Positions 36,786-48,528 are shown, counted from the stretch's first letter. The stretch: 64,000 bases of DNA from Jaapia argillacea MUCL 33604 (GCA_000697665.1 KL197710.1:1959036-2023035); one strand, 5' to 3'. Notes: a model not told the origin generated them from the letters alone. Numbers and translations: made by a program.

Positions 36786-37615
36786 ATGGTACGCATCTGA
36801 CGCCTCTTGACATGCAGAGAATTGTCATGCGAATTTAGTTGCGTAGCCCAAAGAATCTCGAAAACGTAGCTCCGTCCACAGCCATTCTGTTCGGCCTACC
36901 AAACGAAAATTTGCAGTTCAAGAAAACGCTGTAGAATCCATTGAGGTCGGCGTATCCGCAGAGGCATCCGTATGAATTCAAATCCTCTTCAGCCCCAAAC
37001 TGCAGCCATGCTCAATGGGCGGTTTCTCAGGGAAATGACATCTTGCAGTCCATGGCAGAGGAAGCTGCGGTCCCTCAAGTAAATCTCACAAAGAAGGCGA
37101 AACAGCAGATCAAGCGCGAACTCTTCTTGGAACGTATGCACCCCCTTCAACTAATGGAGGCTCAGGAATATAAAACATCTTTATAGGACTCTCATCCGGG
37201 CATGCCCCATATTCGAAGTCTCATGCACGCCGAATCAAGCGCAAAGGGAAGGAACAGATCGCCGGTGGACTTGATGACATCAAGAACGCCCTCTCCTTCT
37301 TGGACGAAGGGATTCAGGAGGTCGGTTCGCAGTCTCAAGGCGAAGACGAGTCGAGACTGGAATCCACAATGACGAAAGTCAAGCTCAAGCCAGGGCAAAT
37401 CGGGGAGGGTAAGGCAACACCCTTGACGGAAGCACAACGGAAACGAGCCCTGTGAGTGTTCTTCGTTGACACTTTTTCACAGTTATTGACCCAGTAACAT
37501 CCACAGAGAAACCGAGCGGCTGCGGCATCCTATGATTCTTGCGAATCCTGCGTTCTCCGCGAATCCATTCCAAACGATTCGCACCCACGCGGAAAACACG
37601 CTGATAAAGCGTTGA
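36786..37615 (+). CDS. SLX9: Ribosome biogenesis protein SLX9
   Basis: Pre-40S export and ITS1-processing factor. The first exon is only ATG (36786-36788), followed by an intron ending at 36846. Exon 2 reads PKESRKRSSVHSHSVRPTKR and FAVQENAVESIEVGVSAEAS. The next exon gives AVPQVNLTKKAKQQIKREL, the start of the SLX9 domain, followed by YSKSHARRIKRKGKEQIAGG and DDIKNALSFLDE. The last exon carries RLRHPMILANPAFSANPFQT, the conserved C-terminal block ending IRTHAENTLIKR. Each splice keeps a conserved block open. An alternative start at 37052 would lose the basic N-terminus. Confidence 0.86.
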
Positions 37616-37817
37616 CGGTATTTTTCTTCTCCATCTTCTCTGCGATGGTATCGTGGAACTGTTTTCGTCATTCTGAGATGGCTGGCAATACAGAGATTAT
37701 ATTGGCACAACAAACATCATATTTATGCAGTACACGGATGGAAACAATACCTCCACAGCATACAACATTCGTTAAAGGTCATCAGTTCCTCGTCGTGTCG
37801 TCATATCATTTGAGGAA

Positions 37818-40378
37818 TCATCGAATAATCGTAACTTGGAGAGGCAACTGTGTGCCCTCCTCAACTTTGTTCTTGAGGACCGGGATCATCAATTGGAAGG
37901 CAGGCATCTGCAATATCCGATATCAGTAGGGTGTAATGTATGAAAAGGGGGCTCCTACTCGTTGGATTTCCGGCTTCTCGGGAGAAAGGGAAAACTCGAA
38001 GTTGAGGAGGAGTTCGATCAAGATGGCCTGCATCTCAATCAAGCTAAGGGAGGAATATCAGCTAAAATTTACTGAGGCAGGTGTCAAGATCGACATACGC
38101 GAAGCGCCAGCTATGTGGAGAACATGAGTTAGAGTCGAAATGATGTGGATTTAAGGAACGACGTACCCAATGCAAGATCTGACACCGGCAGCTGGAGTCA
38201 CAATATGAGAATCAAAGTGGCAATATTCATCAATTGAGGCTACTCACAAAAGGACATCCTGAAAAGCCTCCGTTTAGTGGTGGTCAAGGAACGCCGGATA
38301 TGAAGACGACTCACGTATTTGCGTAGACACCCACAGAAGTCTCTCGTTCTTGTTTATCGCCCATGAATCGCTCTGGCTTCCAGAATTCAGCATCTTGGCC
38401 CCAAACTTGCTTGAGGCTAGAGAATGTTCATCAGTCTGCAAAGAGGACGCAAACTGAGGAACCCACTGGTTGTAACCCCAGATTGACACCAAGATATTCT
38501 GACCCTTGCGAATGGGGATCTCAGAAACCATCTTGCCCGACTTTGTCTTGATGGGATAGGCCAATGGAATGATATCGTCGATTTCCGCTTCACGTTTCAG
38601 GGTATATACAGTCGGGTGGAGGCGTAAGGTTTCCTGTTGGACCGATGAGCCCAGCGTTACATGTACCTGAAAGATATTACCTTTAGAGCGGCGTTGAGGT
38701 ACTCCATGCCTTCCATATCAGCAATCGTGAAGTCTTGTTCGCCACGGGCAGCGATTTTCGCCTGAGTGGAGATAATCTCCTCACGAATTCGATCTTGCCA
38801 TTCGGGATGCTTTGAAAGTTCCCAAAGGAAATATCCAAGAGTCCTAGAGGATTATGGGGGTAAACAACGGTGCGTCAAAAGGCATCAGAACGTTACAAAC
38901 GTCGACGTTGTTTCGTATCTGGAGTCAAAATGGGTGTTGGCATCCAAAACAGTCCAGTTCGTGAAGAGGTCTCACCCTGCAAGCATGAGAGTCCTGGAAT
39001 GGAGTGGTCAGCCTAGATCAAACCTGATTATAGCTAGCTTAGACTCACATCATTTGAGAAATCATTTCGTCGTCGTCAAGTCGTCGCTTCGGGTCCTCTG
39101 ACAGGTTCGCTTGCACTATATGAAGTCAAAATCAAGACGGTGAAGTGATAGACGAAATATAGTTCGCCCACCTAGAACAGTCATAGCGTCCTTGCTCTTC
39201 TCGGCTCTACCAGCTAAAACCCTCTCAGTCTTCTCATCGATGAGTTCCTTGGCCACTTTGGAAGCGAGTTTCAGGTAGTGCCGGAATCGAAGGCATTCAC
39301 GGGAAGGGATGTATTGAACATAGTACAGCCATGAGGACGGAACATAGGACCATAGCCCGACGAAGAGGATGGCAAACTTTGACGGGTGCAAGACAGAGTC
39401 GGAGCTAATGGGATAGAAATCAGATATTCGTTCGTTGATTACTCGGGGATAATCTCACAAGAGGTTCGTGAAAACGCTCAGGAGTTCATCTTTGGTATCG
39501 TCCAGAGAACGGAACTGATAGTCGAACGCCGCTGGAGATACCGAACGTTAATGTGGGTTCGTCGGTTATGATATATCCACCAACCAACACCCATTGCATC
39601 TAATGTTGCCCTCGACAACCATCCAACGACGTCGATAACTTGTGGTGCGTCTGTTGTAAGGATATTGTCTTTCCACTTATTGCATAGCTGAATTCGTAGA
39701 TGTTAAGGGTCACCTGAAACGGAGCGGATGAAGAAACCATCTTACGTCGGAGCCGAGCTGACGGAAGACAGGCAAGAAGGACCGTAATTGCGCGGGTTGG
39801 AACGCAGGGTTCATGATTTTACGCTGGCGGAAGTGGTCGTCCCCTTGAAGTATATAGACATCAGGATATATACCTTGGAGGGAACGAAAAAAATCGAGCT
39901 GACCGGCTGCCCAAACGATTCCGCGACCCATCAACATGCGAATGGTTTGTCTGATGGCTGCGGGTTTGGGATAATTATATCCTCCAACTTGGAAGACATG
40001 TTGGAGAGCTTTGGGATCGACAGTCATGAGAACATCCTCCTAGAAGCGAACGTAGTGTCAGAGACGAGCATAGGGTCTGTAAGAAATAACATTCACCCCG
40101 AAACAGCCCCCCGTGCGCCAAGCGGTGCCATAGTCCTGAATCCACGTCAATTCGGAGTCCCCAACTTGATCCTGGTGATTGATATCCAGTTCATTGCCTG
40201 AGAGGTGGGGGTCAGCCAATTCATCCTGGAGTGATGATAAGGAGATGGACAAACCCAAGAAAAAGGACGAAGGCGGCCCTTGAATGTCCTTAATGAACTG
40301 GCGCTTGAACCAACGATGGACCTGCACCGCAATCACTATGAACAGAAGGAGAGCACCGAGAATGGTCGTGACAGCCAT
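37818..40378 (-). CDS. Cytochrome P450 monooxygenase
   Basis: Haem-thiolate monooxygenase anchored in the ER. It starts MAVTTILGALLLFIVIAVQV, a membrane anchor, then FKRQFIKDIQGPPSSFFLG. Further marks are ILQGDDHFRQRKIMNPAFQP (helix C, W/HxxxR-like) near 39810, the ExxR motif in ALKETLRLHPTVYTLKREA near 38640, and the haem-binding loop FSAGVRSCIG near 38160-38250, read across an intron. The loop depends on a 20-base internal exon at 38248-38267. C-terminal exons read EMQAILIELLLNFEFSLSPE and MIPVLKNKVEEGTQLPLQV, with the stop at 37818. More than ten introns. Full length, about 540 residues. It looks like a basidiomycete CYP of the CYP5037/5150 kind, but the family cannot be fixed by eye. Confidence 0.9.
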
Positions 40379-41065
40379 CCTGCAGGACGAGGGAAGGGGG
40401 GATTGTGATCATCATAGATCATTTCCTACTTTATAAGGGGAAGACGGGAGAAGGACGTAAGGATTCTTTCCGTGTACCCCAGGAAGATGGGTGCAAGGCA
40501 CAGATTGTTAGCGGCAAAGACACGCGCCAAGTCGGGAAGATAGCACACAATCCAATCAAGCTTGCGATGTGAGGCTGGCCTTGAGGACTGGAGGACTTGT
40601 TTCCAGGCGTACGATACCGGCGAATAATGATCTTTTAGCCGTGAGATTTGGGACCTACTGAGCTGCAATCGGGAGAAATAATAGCGGATGCACAAAGCAT
40701 GTTTGAAACCGATTGAAATAGCGAGGAAATTCCGTCTGTTTGGTACTGGTCGGTGAATAAACCTGTCAGTTTTCAGTAGTCACCATAGTCAAGAGACGCA
40801 GCTGCTCAGTTTCAGGCTCAGTTTCCAGCTCGTATTCAGGGCCATTGGTCAGCGTTTCAACAACCGAATGATCATCAATCGAGGGGTGACACTCGAGACT
40901 TCAAGCAACAGAAAGTCTCCGAGGCAGAACCGTACGTAACTTCCATGTTGGGCAAGTTGGACCAACTGACGCTACTTGAGGACATAAACGTCTGTTCGAA
41001 GTTGACCAAGACGTTGATTGTGGTTAAATGGGAGAGATAACAAATGGTCCGGGGTGATCAAAGTT
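40379..41065. other. Intergenic: P450 upstream region
   Basis: About 690 bases upstream of the P450 start codon. A minus-strand frame at 40426-40695 overlaps the expected promoter and resembles nothing known. I see no supported gene. Confidence 0.35.
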
Positions 41066-41481
41066 TCAGGACCCGTTTGATGGATCATCCTGACCTCCTA
41101 GGGACAGTGGAACTTCGTACTGAGCATTCGGCAAAGCTTCGACACGATGCAGAGGAGAAGTTGCCAGTCTGTAGGTCCGGATTTGCCTGATCAGCGGAAG
41201 GAAATCCTGAGCAGTACAGGGTCGAAATCAGATTCTCCGTGGATGACGGGGTATCTGGAGACACAAGACAGGCCATCCTCGTGTTGGGCACGGCGCTGCA
41301 GTTCAATGGCTCGAGCGCGCGCTGACTAGGAGCGTATTTGAGTTGAATGCCAATTGCACATTGGCGAAGAGTTGCCGTGACCAAAGGGGTAGGTAAAGAC
41401 GTCTTAATCACCGTATGAACGTCCGGTGTGTTGACCTCGGGTAGGGGGGGGCACGTTGAAAACATGAGCTGCAGAAGCCAT
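41066..41481 (-). CDS. Possible small spliced gene of unknown function
   Basis: An ATG at 41481 opens MASAAHVFNVPPPTRGQHTG. A later segment reads ARARAIELQRRAQHEDGL in a coding-like frame, and an acceptor TGCTCAG leads into DFLPLIRQIRTYRLATSPL and HRVEALPNAQYEVPLSLGG, with a stop at 41066-41068. Each piece looks like real protein, but I could not connect all three in one frame: the first donor (GTGATT) is unusual and the second join leaves a stop. An 8-base G run at 41444-41451 lies within the first exon. It may be a small intact gene with non-obvious splicing or a decayed one. No family recognised. Confidence 0.35.
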
Positions 41482-41965
41482 TGTCAGAAGATTTCAGATA
41501 GCAAAACATGCCGTTGAATCGAATTGGATCGTTGATTGAAATTCACGGACCAAAGACAGTAGAAGCAGAGTGCCAGGGACAAGATTTGTCAGTAACCTTG
41601 CAGTAACCCCAACCTGCGTCAGTTTTCCGTCGTCAAAAGGGACGATCACCGAAGTCACATCGACATCGACAATCAACAATTTAGCGTGAACCTTGCACTT
41701 TATCGAGATCGGGGACTCGATGAAGGGCGAATGCAGAGTGGGCGGGATTTATCCCAGGTGGAATCCAAGTACATTAGCGGAGGATACTCTATTTACCTAG
41801 GGTATACAACTGAACAAGAGTGAAATATTACATGTCCACCGTCCGGATGGTGTCGACAATCGAGAGGAACAAAACGACGATCACTGGACCTACACGTGCA
41901 CCAACAATGGTCGACAGTGGGGAATCGATCAGATGTCAGTTGTTGACTTGGTTGCCAATCCAAGG
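41482..41965. other. Intergenic, nothing supported
   Basis: About 480 bases between the small candidate gene and the coiled-coil gene stop. Short frames only; it should include the coiled-coil gene 3' UTR and the candidate's upstream region. Confidence 0.35.
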
Positions 41966-44450
41966 CTAGTCGTCCCCATCCTCGCCGTTCATTCCAGCGC
42001 TCCAGACCGTGCTACCACTTCCCCCTGCACTCTTTCTGCCTCGCCGACTACGAGTGATCTCGGTAAAACCGCCACTAGCGCCCTTGGCGATCTCGGCACT
42101 GAGAGCCCGCTCATGTGCGTCAAGCGCTGCGAGCTTACTCTCAGCTTCAGCCTGTGCTAGTGCTTCTTGGGTTAAGTTTGATGACGGTATCGGTGGGGTA
42201 TGGGAAGAATGCAGGGACGAGGTTTCCGAGTGAGTGGTTGACCTAGAGCGGAATAGCGAGAAACGAGTGGCGCTGCCGGAGCTGGAATTCGATGGCACGG
42301 GCGAGCCCATGGCCAACGTTTGGGTTACTGGTGCGGATTGGACCTTCTCTATAGGAGGAGCACTGGAGGACACAGTGGGCTGATCGATACCCATTAATTT
42401 CATAGTCGCGATGGTTCGTTCCCTCTCCCGTCTGTCCTCCTCGTCTTCTTGTGTGTCAAGCTTTCTCGCACCTACAATTGAGTTGGCACCAGGTTTGAGT
42501 GTCAGCTGACGCAAGTTAGGACTACCCTCCGCCTTCTTCTCGTTTGCGTTGAACAAAGAAAAGTTTCTCCAATCGAAAGAAAGCGAGCGTCGGTTCCTTG
42601 TCGTAGTTGTTGGCTTCGACACGGGGGTATTACCGGTAAGCGGGGGTGAATTGAAGGTCGTAAGCTTCTCCTGAGCAGGCGGTGGAGCAAAAATGGCTGA
42701 TTGTGGTCGACTCTTTGCTTGAGCGGGGGTATTATCAAAGGTGGTGGGAAGAGGGGATTTGGTAACTGGGGTAGGTGGCGGCATCTTGTCGTAATCAACG
42801 GCAAGGACATGTTCGAAACCTTCCTGAGCGATAATGCGGTCGATGATCTTGGATGCATATAACGAGAGGGCCTTGTTCGCATCTTTGAGAGATTTGACTT
42901 CGTTACGAAGGTTCTCGATATCGGTGGGAGGTACAGCGGCATCAGTAGCGTCGCCTGACGACGCCACCTTCTTTCCAGCATCCGAGACGCTTTTCCTGCC
43001 GCGTTTCTTCCCATTGAGAATAGACCGGTCACGTTCTTCAACGGCATTGCCGGCGAGGATATCCTTGTTTTCTGCACGTCCGAGCTCAGCTGCCAGGTCC
43101 AGTCCGGGACCAGTAATGGGCAGATCTGCGAGTGATTCTCCTCGAGGACCAGGGGAGTGCGACTCGGACCCGGAAACGTTACGGCGATGTCCACGTCTGG
43201 TAGAGTGGCGAGCACTGCGAGCGTCTGACGGATCCGAGGGTTCAAGGCTCCGTTCCAGCTCGTCTGCGAGGGTGCTCTCTTCGGCCAACTCATCAACCCT
43301 GCCAAGTGTACTTCTCCCTGCACTCTTCAGACTTCCCCGATCAACAGTTTCGTCAACACCCAGACTCTCATCATCGTCATCAGCATCCTCTCCGCCATCC
43401 TCACCCTCCTCGCTGGTGGTGCCTTCGGATTCGGGTTCGACCTGCTTCATCACGTGGTACTGTCCACTGAGGGTCTTCTCCGTCAACAGAATATTGTAGC
43501 TCTCATTCTCCTCTTGTAACTCACGGTTGACCCTCTTGAGGTCCATCAGCTGAGTTTGTAAGAGCACTAAAGTGCTCTGGAGGGAGCTGTAGGAAGTGGA
43601 AAGGGTGGATAGCTCCAGTCTGAGGGACGTCATCTCGGCGGGCTCGGATTCTTCGTCCTGAAGGTCTTGTTTCATTTGGAGAGGGGACGAGGTCTGGGGG
43701 ATGTGTTGGTCAGCTTCATCGTCTTCGTGCTCCCCTTCAGATTCGTGGTCGTCTGAGGGAACATGAATCGGCTGCTGCCGTGCTTGTGTGAGGGATTGAA
43801 TACGCGACTTTAGATGTTGTTCGTTGTCGTAGAATGCCTGACGTTCAGCTTCGAATGTTGCTGTCTGGAACGTTGCTCAGTACCGCGACATGGGAATGGA
43901 TGGAGATGAACTCACTTGCTCAAAGTATCTGCGTTGCAGTTCTCTCTTTTCCTTCTCTAGGTCCCGAGCTTGGATCCTCAGCTTGTCAATGACATCTATA
44001 CGCCCCGCCATCTCATCTTCCATTCGCGACTGATCCGTGTACAGTTCAGTCAGTCTACCTTCCGCTGCATTGAGCGCAGAAGAAAGCTTGTCCGACTCGG
44101 TAGTCAGAGTGGTGATTAGTTGTTCTTTGTTTTGCAGTTTGACCAGGAGCTGGCAAGGGTGGAGAAGGTGTAAGACACAAGGAACGCTTCAGATGGTCAT
44201 GATTCACCTGCTCCTTCTCTTCGGTCTCACGACGTAGTGATTCAGCCAGTGTTTCTCTGGTTTCACCGATGGGGTGAGGAGTGGCAGCTTTCACGGAGCC
44301 ACGTCGAGCTGGTGCGCCAGATGCTGGGACGCGTGGAGACATCGCTGAGCGTGCTGTCGCCCCCTTCGCTATAGGTGGTGGGGAGCCAGAGGAGTTGGAA
44401 GGATGAGAACGGCGCGAGGACCGAGGTGGTGGTGGTGCGACAGCGGCCAT
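41966..44450 (-). CDS. Long coiled-coil protein of unknown function (conserved-looking)
   Basis: It starts MAAVAPPPPRSSRRSHPSN with a Pro/Ser/basic N-terminus. A long coiled coil follows: ETLAESLRRETEEKEQLL, LEKEKRELQRRYFEQTATFE, LELSTLSTSYSSLQSTLVLL and RVNRELQEENESYNILLTEK. After an acidic Asp/Glu run (about 43340-43420) comes a second short coil (DIENLRNEVKSLKDANKAL) and the motif KIIDRIIAQEGFEHVLAVDY near 42790-42850. The tail is Ser/Thr/Pro-rich with RNRRSLSFDWRNFSLFNAN. Three introns sit near the 5' end. The KIIDRII motif looks conserved among basidiomycete proteins (my recollection), but I know no function. A cytoskeleton or membrane-tether role is only a guess. Confidence 0.8.
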
Positions 44451-44849
44451 GAGAGTATCGTAACAATCACGTTAGAGGAATCTATAAAGACAGTATGATA
44501 CTTGAAGATGTGTAGAATCGTGGCAGGAGTCGTCCGAGGGAGAGATGTGGTGTGCGTGTTGCGGCAGTGGTCGCTAAGGTATAAAGCCGTGCCAGCCATC
44601 ACGGTCCACGTGAGCCGCCTCTTCTTGCGCGACTGGTCCACCTGTCTTTTCCTCGCCACAAACGCGTTTATTCTTCGGTACTGAACTCTACCCATATCTT
44701 CTCCCGACTCACAAGACGTCCTGATCTCATTTTCTGGTCAACGATTTGGTCAATTTCACACAACAAATTGGTCACAGAGGACGTTTAAACTTGCGTTGCA
44801 ACGAGGGGATTCGACACATCAATGATCACCGGTACCTCCCATAGAGGTG
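44451..44849. promoter_or_regulatory. Divergent promoter, coiled-coil gene / XRCC2
   Basis: 399 bases between divergent start codons, which must contain both promoters. Open frames crossing it (for example minus 44369-44695) are shadows. No named element can be assigned. Confidence 0.45.
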
Positions 44850-46124
44850 ATGGATAATCAAACGAAAAGCTTGAAGACTCTCCTTGAAGAGATCGAGTCG
44901 GAGTCACTCCAGCAGGTATTCTTGAGTGATTTACCTGCCATAGTCAAGTAGATGACCGGATTGTGGCTGTGGATAGGTACTGGCCTCCATTCAATTGGAG
45001 AGTAAGTCTTTATTCTCTTGCACCTCGAGACGGAGTCTTTCGCCAAGTTAATCACACTTATAGCATCGCCTCCCGGATGCACCCAGATCAACGCCCTCGA
45101 CGCACACCTCTTCTCCAGCGTACCTCACCATCCTTCGCCCCTCTCCTCTCTAAACCGGAGAGATGTTATCGAGATACAAGGTCCATCTGCCTCCGGAAAG
45201 ACCCATCTCCTTTATCACTTCCTCGTCATCTGTCTTCTTCCATTAGACTTTATGGGAAGTCACGTCAACGGCTGGGATAAAGCCGCCGTAGTTTTTGACA
45301 CCGACGGAAACTTTGACATTCGTCGATTCCATGAAATCCTTGTTTCTCGAATCCAAAAAGCCCTCACTTCTGATAACACTGAGCTTTCAGTCGCCCCAGA
45401 CGATACCGATACCGATACCGATACCGATACCGATACCATAAGCCCCGCTCATACTCTGGCTACACGATGTCTCCAAAACCTCCACATATTCCGCCCAACA
45501 TCATCTTCCCAACTAGCTGCTACATTGATGTACCTCCCCTCATACCACATCACCCATATCCCCGATGCAGAGATTGGTCTTGTCGCAATCGATTCTATGA
45601 GCGCGTTCTATTGGGCCGACCGATTCACCGCAGAACAAATGCGATCTGCCCCTCCACCGCCCCCACGACCGGGACTTGATCTAGCAAGTTCATACAGTCC
45701 ACTTCAACACGTCCTCACCGCCCTACAACGTTTTCGTCTCTCACACGGTCCAGTCACGATACTTACGAACTGGGGGCTTAACCAGCTCTCTCCGACTTCA
45801 CCATTCTACAAACAGCATCTCCATCCTTATCCTTCGCCGTTCTCGGAATCGAATTCTACCCACGGTCATAACGCTGCAACGAAATCATCGCAGAACTTCC
45901 CTCCCATCACCCATCATATTACACTTCCCCCAAACCACATCCCGCCCTTTCCTCCAGGAATTTCTCTCTCCGACGCTAAAGTACAAGAAGAGAAATATCG
46001 GAAGGAAGTTGTGGAAAAGGGGGAAGTTGTGGGTTTGATTAGGACGCCTGGTTCCCACAAGACTGGTCGATTCACATTTTGTGTCAGAGACGACGACGTT
46101 GTTGTTAATGTAGTCAAACGTTGA
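44850..46124 (+). CDS. XRCC2: XRCC2-like RAD51 paralogue, DNA repair
   Basis: RecA-fold ATPase of homologous recombination. Exon 1 starts MDNQTKSLKTLLEEIESESL and is joined by an intron to ESFAKLITLIASPPG. Walker A is IQGPSASGKTHLLYHFL near 45170-45220. Next comes AAVVFDTDGNFDIRRFHEIL, typical of XRCC2. Walker B is IGLVAIDSMSAFYWAD near 45570-45610. It continues with LQHVLTALQRFRLSHGPVTI and ILTNWGLNQL; the C-terminus is TPGSHKTGRFTFCVRDDDVV. A GATACC hexanucleotide repeat encodes a (Asp-Thr)6 run between the two Walker motifs, where homologues vary. The second splice acceptor is not certain (around 45025-45035). Confidence 0.85.
45402..45437 (+). repeat. (GATACC)6 in-frame hexanucleotide repeat
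   Basis: Six perfect tandem GATACC units within the XRCC2 coding sequence, translated as six Asp-Thr pairs. Being a multiple of three, copy-number change keeps the frame. Confidence 0.97.
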
Positions 46125-46533
46125 GAGTTTTTACGTAGGATGCTAGTTAATTGTGTTGTCTATCCACGGATATACCTTTTGGCTCAGCTCCAGGCAAAAT
46201 AAATTACGTCCCATTCCTCGTAGCTTAAGTGCGTCGCAAGAGGGTTCGAAATTTTGATGGCCGGATATTCCTCGAGTCTTGAACCGTTCGAACATGATGT
46301 ATATGCAAGTGGTGTGGACAGTTCTAACGATTACAGGATTACAGCTATGTAAGGTATGGACAGTATATAATACTTGAGGTGACAGGTAAGTAAATATATA
46401 CAATAAGAAAGATAAATAGGGAACTTGAGGGACAATGCAAAGAATAACGATACATATGTGTGTAGATTCCAACCGACGAAGAGAAGAAAGCGCCTGCAGA
46501 CCACAAACCGAGAAACTTTGGGCAAGTCAATCA
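46125..46533. other. Convergent 3' flanks, XRCC2 / adenylation enzyme
   Basis: About 410 AT-rich bases between two stop codons facing each other. They should hold both 3' UTRs and polyadenylation sites. No gene is supported. Confidence 0.45.
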
Positions 46534-48431
46534 TCATGCCAAAATACCAAACATCCGATCCAGATGATCCTTGTACTGTTCCTCAACAGCCTTCCTCCTA
46601 ATGTTCCCCTTCGTCGCTGTCCTAGGAAGAGTCTTGGGAGGGACGACAACGATGTGCTCCGATGAGGTGATACGCTCATGGAGGTATCGTCTCGCATGGA
46701 ATTGTCTGATATTTCTCAAGATCTCCCTTTTCAGTTTCGATTGATCAACTTCGGGAGTCGCAGGTTCGACGAAGAGAGCGGGGGAGGGACGGCCGTTGCC
46801 GACTACTATGCATTCTGTGATGATCTCGGCGCAAGTGGCGCGTACGTTGTCTTCGATGGCTCTAAAAAAAGTGATGTACGTTAGGATATGGAGAGGGGAA
46901 GCATGAGAGGCTAGAGATACATACTTTGTGTCGCATCTCAGACTGTTCTCACTCTTGATCCAATCGTCATCCCTCCCTCTGAACAAATAATGACCAGGGA
47001 TGATCTCCTGGAACAAGTCACCGGTGTGGAAGTGACCGTCGGTGTGCCTCATCGCTTCATCGGGACAGTCACCGGATTCCTTCAGGATGACGAGCTCGAG
47101 CATACGAGATGTGGATTGGTGTCCAGCTTCTGTCTGGGTCGATGGCGTTGTGGGGAAGAATCCATAATTCGTCCCTTCGAGGGGGCGAAGAAGATGGCCA
47201 TGGGGATGAGGAATCCCAGGTGAAAGCATCATTGCGCCGATCTCGGTACTTCCAAACAAGTTCTAACAGGCACCATCAGACTTGGGAGTTATTTTCGAAT
47301 AAGAAAGAAACAGTTACCCTCAGGTTGACACGACCCCGTCTTGCCCATTCCTCCTCATCTTGGGGTAGGGGCAACCCACTGTAGATCACATCGTCCAAAC
47401 TTTGAAGGACGGCGAGGAGTTTTGGGTTTAATCTGGCGTTTCTGATATGAATTCCGAGGAAAGTCGCGAATTGGGATAGTCGGTTTAGACCGCAGCGGTT
47501 AACGGCATCCACAAGCTCATCTGACGAAAATGCGATTTTTGTCGGCTGGATTGTGCAGGCGGCATGTTGGATGGATCCCATAAGCACTAAAGGGGCATAG
47601 AGGTAAGTGAAAGAAGCGGTGGAATGATGATGGAGGACGTACTGAAAGTCTGTGCAATGTGACACACACTTCCCCTGAAGATCGAACCTTATCAGCACAG
47701 CCAACCGGTGAGAAGGAAGCATTACTCACATCCAAGTAAAGACATCTTTTCGGCGCGAATCCTTTGGAGTGCTCACTTGCTGCGACTTTGCGAGCATGGA
47801 GTTTAACCATGTGTAATTGCATCGCACGAGCTTCGGACTTCCTGATGTCGAACCGCTAGTGTGGAAGATGACTACCAAGTCGTCGCCAGATATAGGCTGG
47901 TACAACTCGGGTAGTTCATGTTCGAGGGTGATCTCAATGTCGTTGATGGCCGCATGTTTGGGAAGGGGACAGCTGTCCAATATCGACTCGAATGTGGGCT
48001 CGTATACCAAAGCCTTCGCGCCTGCTCGCTGTAAGAGTTCGCAGACGACGTCGGGGTTTGGTAGCCTCAGGCTGAACAATTGAGGGACGTATCCGGCACG
48101 AGCCATGCCGTATATGTGACAGACATCCCAGTATGTCATGCCTCCGATCCTGGGTACAACTCTCGTCAATTCGGTGAAGGGACATTGATTTGGATGGTAC
48201 TCACCAGAGCCCAACGACGGATCGTCGGGGGATTCCATCCGCTTGAAGTTTGTGTGACCAGTACTTGGCGAACCGTTCGACATCAGTCAGGAACTGGTGG
48301 TAAGTGATGGTCAACCAGGTCTGAACTTGACCAGAGGATGAATCAAGTTCGGGAACCTTGAAGGCAGCCAGGGTGGGGTAGAGAGATGCGGTGTCCTTGA
48401 GGACGGTCAAATGCGATCTGAGAGAATTCAT
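46534..48431 (-). CDS. AMP-binding (ANL) adenylating enzyme, stand-alone acyl-CoA synthetase-like
   Basis: Activates a carboxylic acid as its AMP ester. It starts MNSLRSHLTVLKDTASLYP. Core motifs: A3-type VVIFHTSGSTSGSPKLVRC near 47820-47880, the LFGSTEIGAMM block near 47230-47260, TDGHFHTGDLFQEI (A7-like) near 47020, and YLFRGRDDDWIKSENSLRCD (A8-like) near 46950. The C-terminal lid has the catalytic-lysine region PRTATKGNIRRKAVEEQY near 46590. Short introns at about 47260-47310 and elsewhere. It resembles the adenylation half of fungal adenylate-forming reductases, but no carrier or reductase domain follows: the protein ends after the lid domain. The substrate cannot be inferred. The nearest neighbours do not suggest a pathway. 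Confidence 0.86.
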
Positions 48432-48528
48432 CGAGGAGAAGGGAATGGGTTGTTGAGTTGAGCGAATGGATAGACAATAAATATTAGCTTACCTTTATAC
48501 CGCAGAGCTATACTGCATCTGGCCTGAG

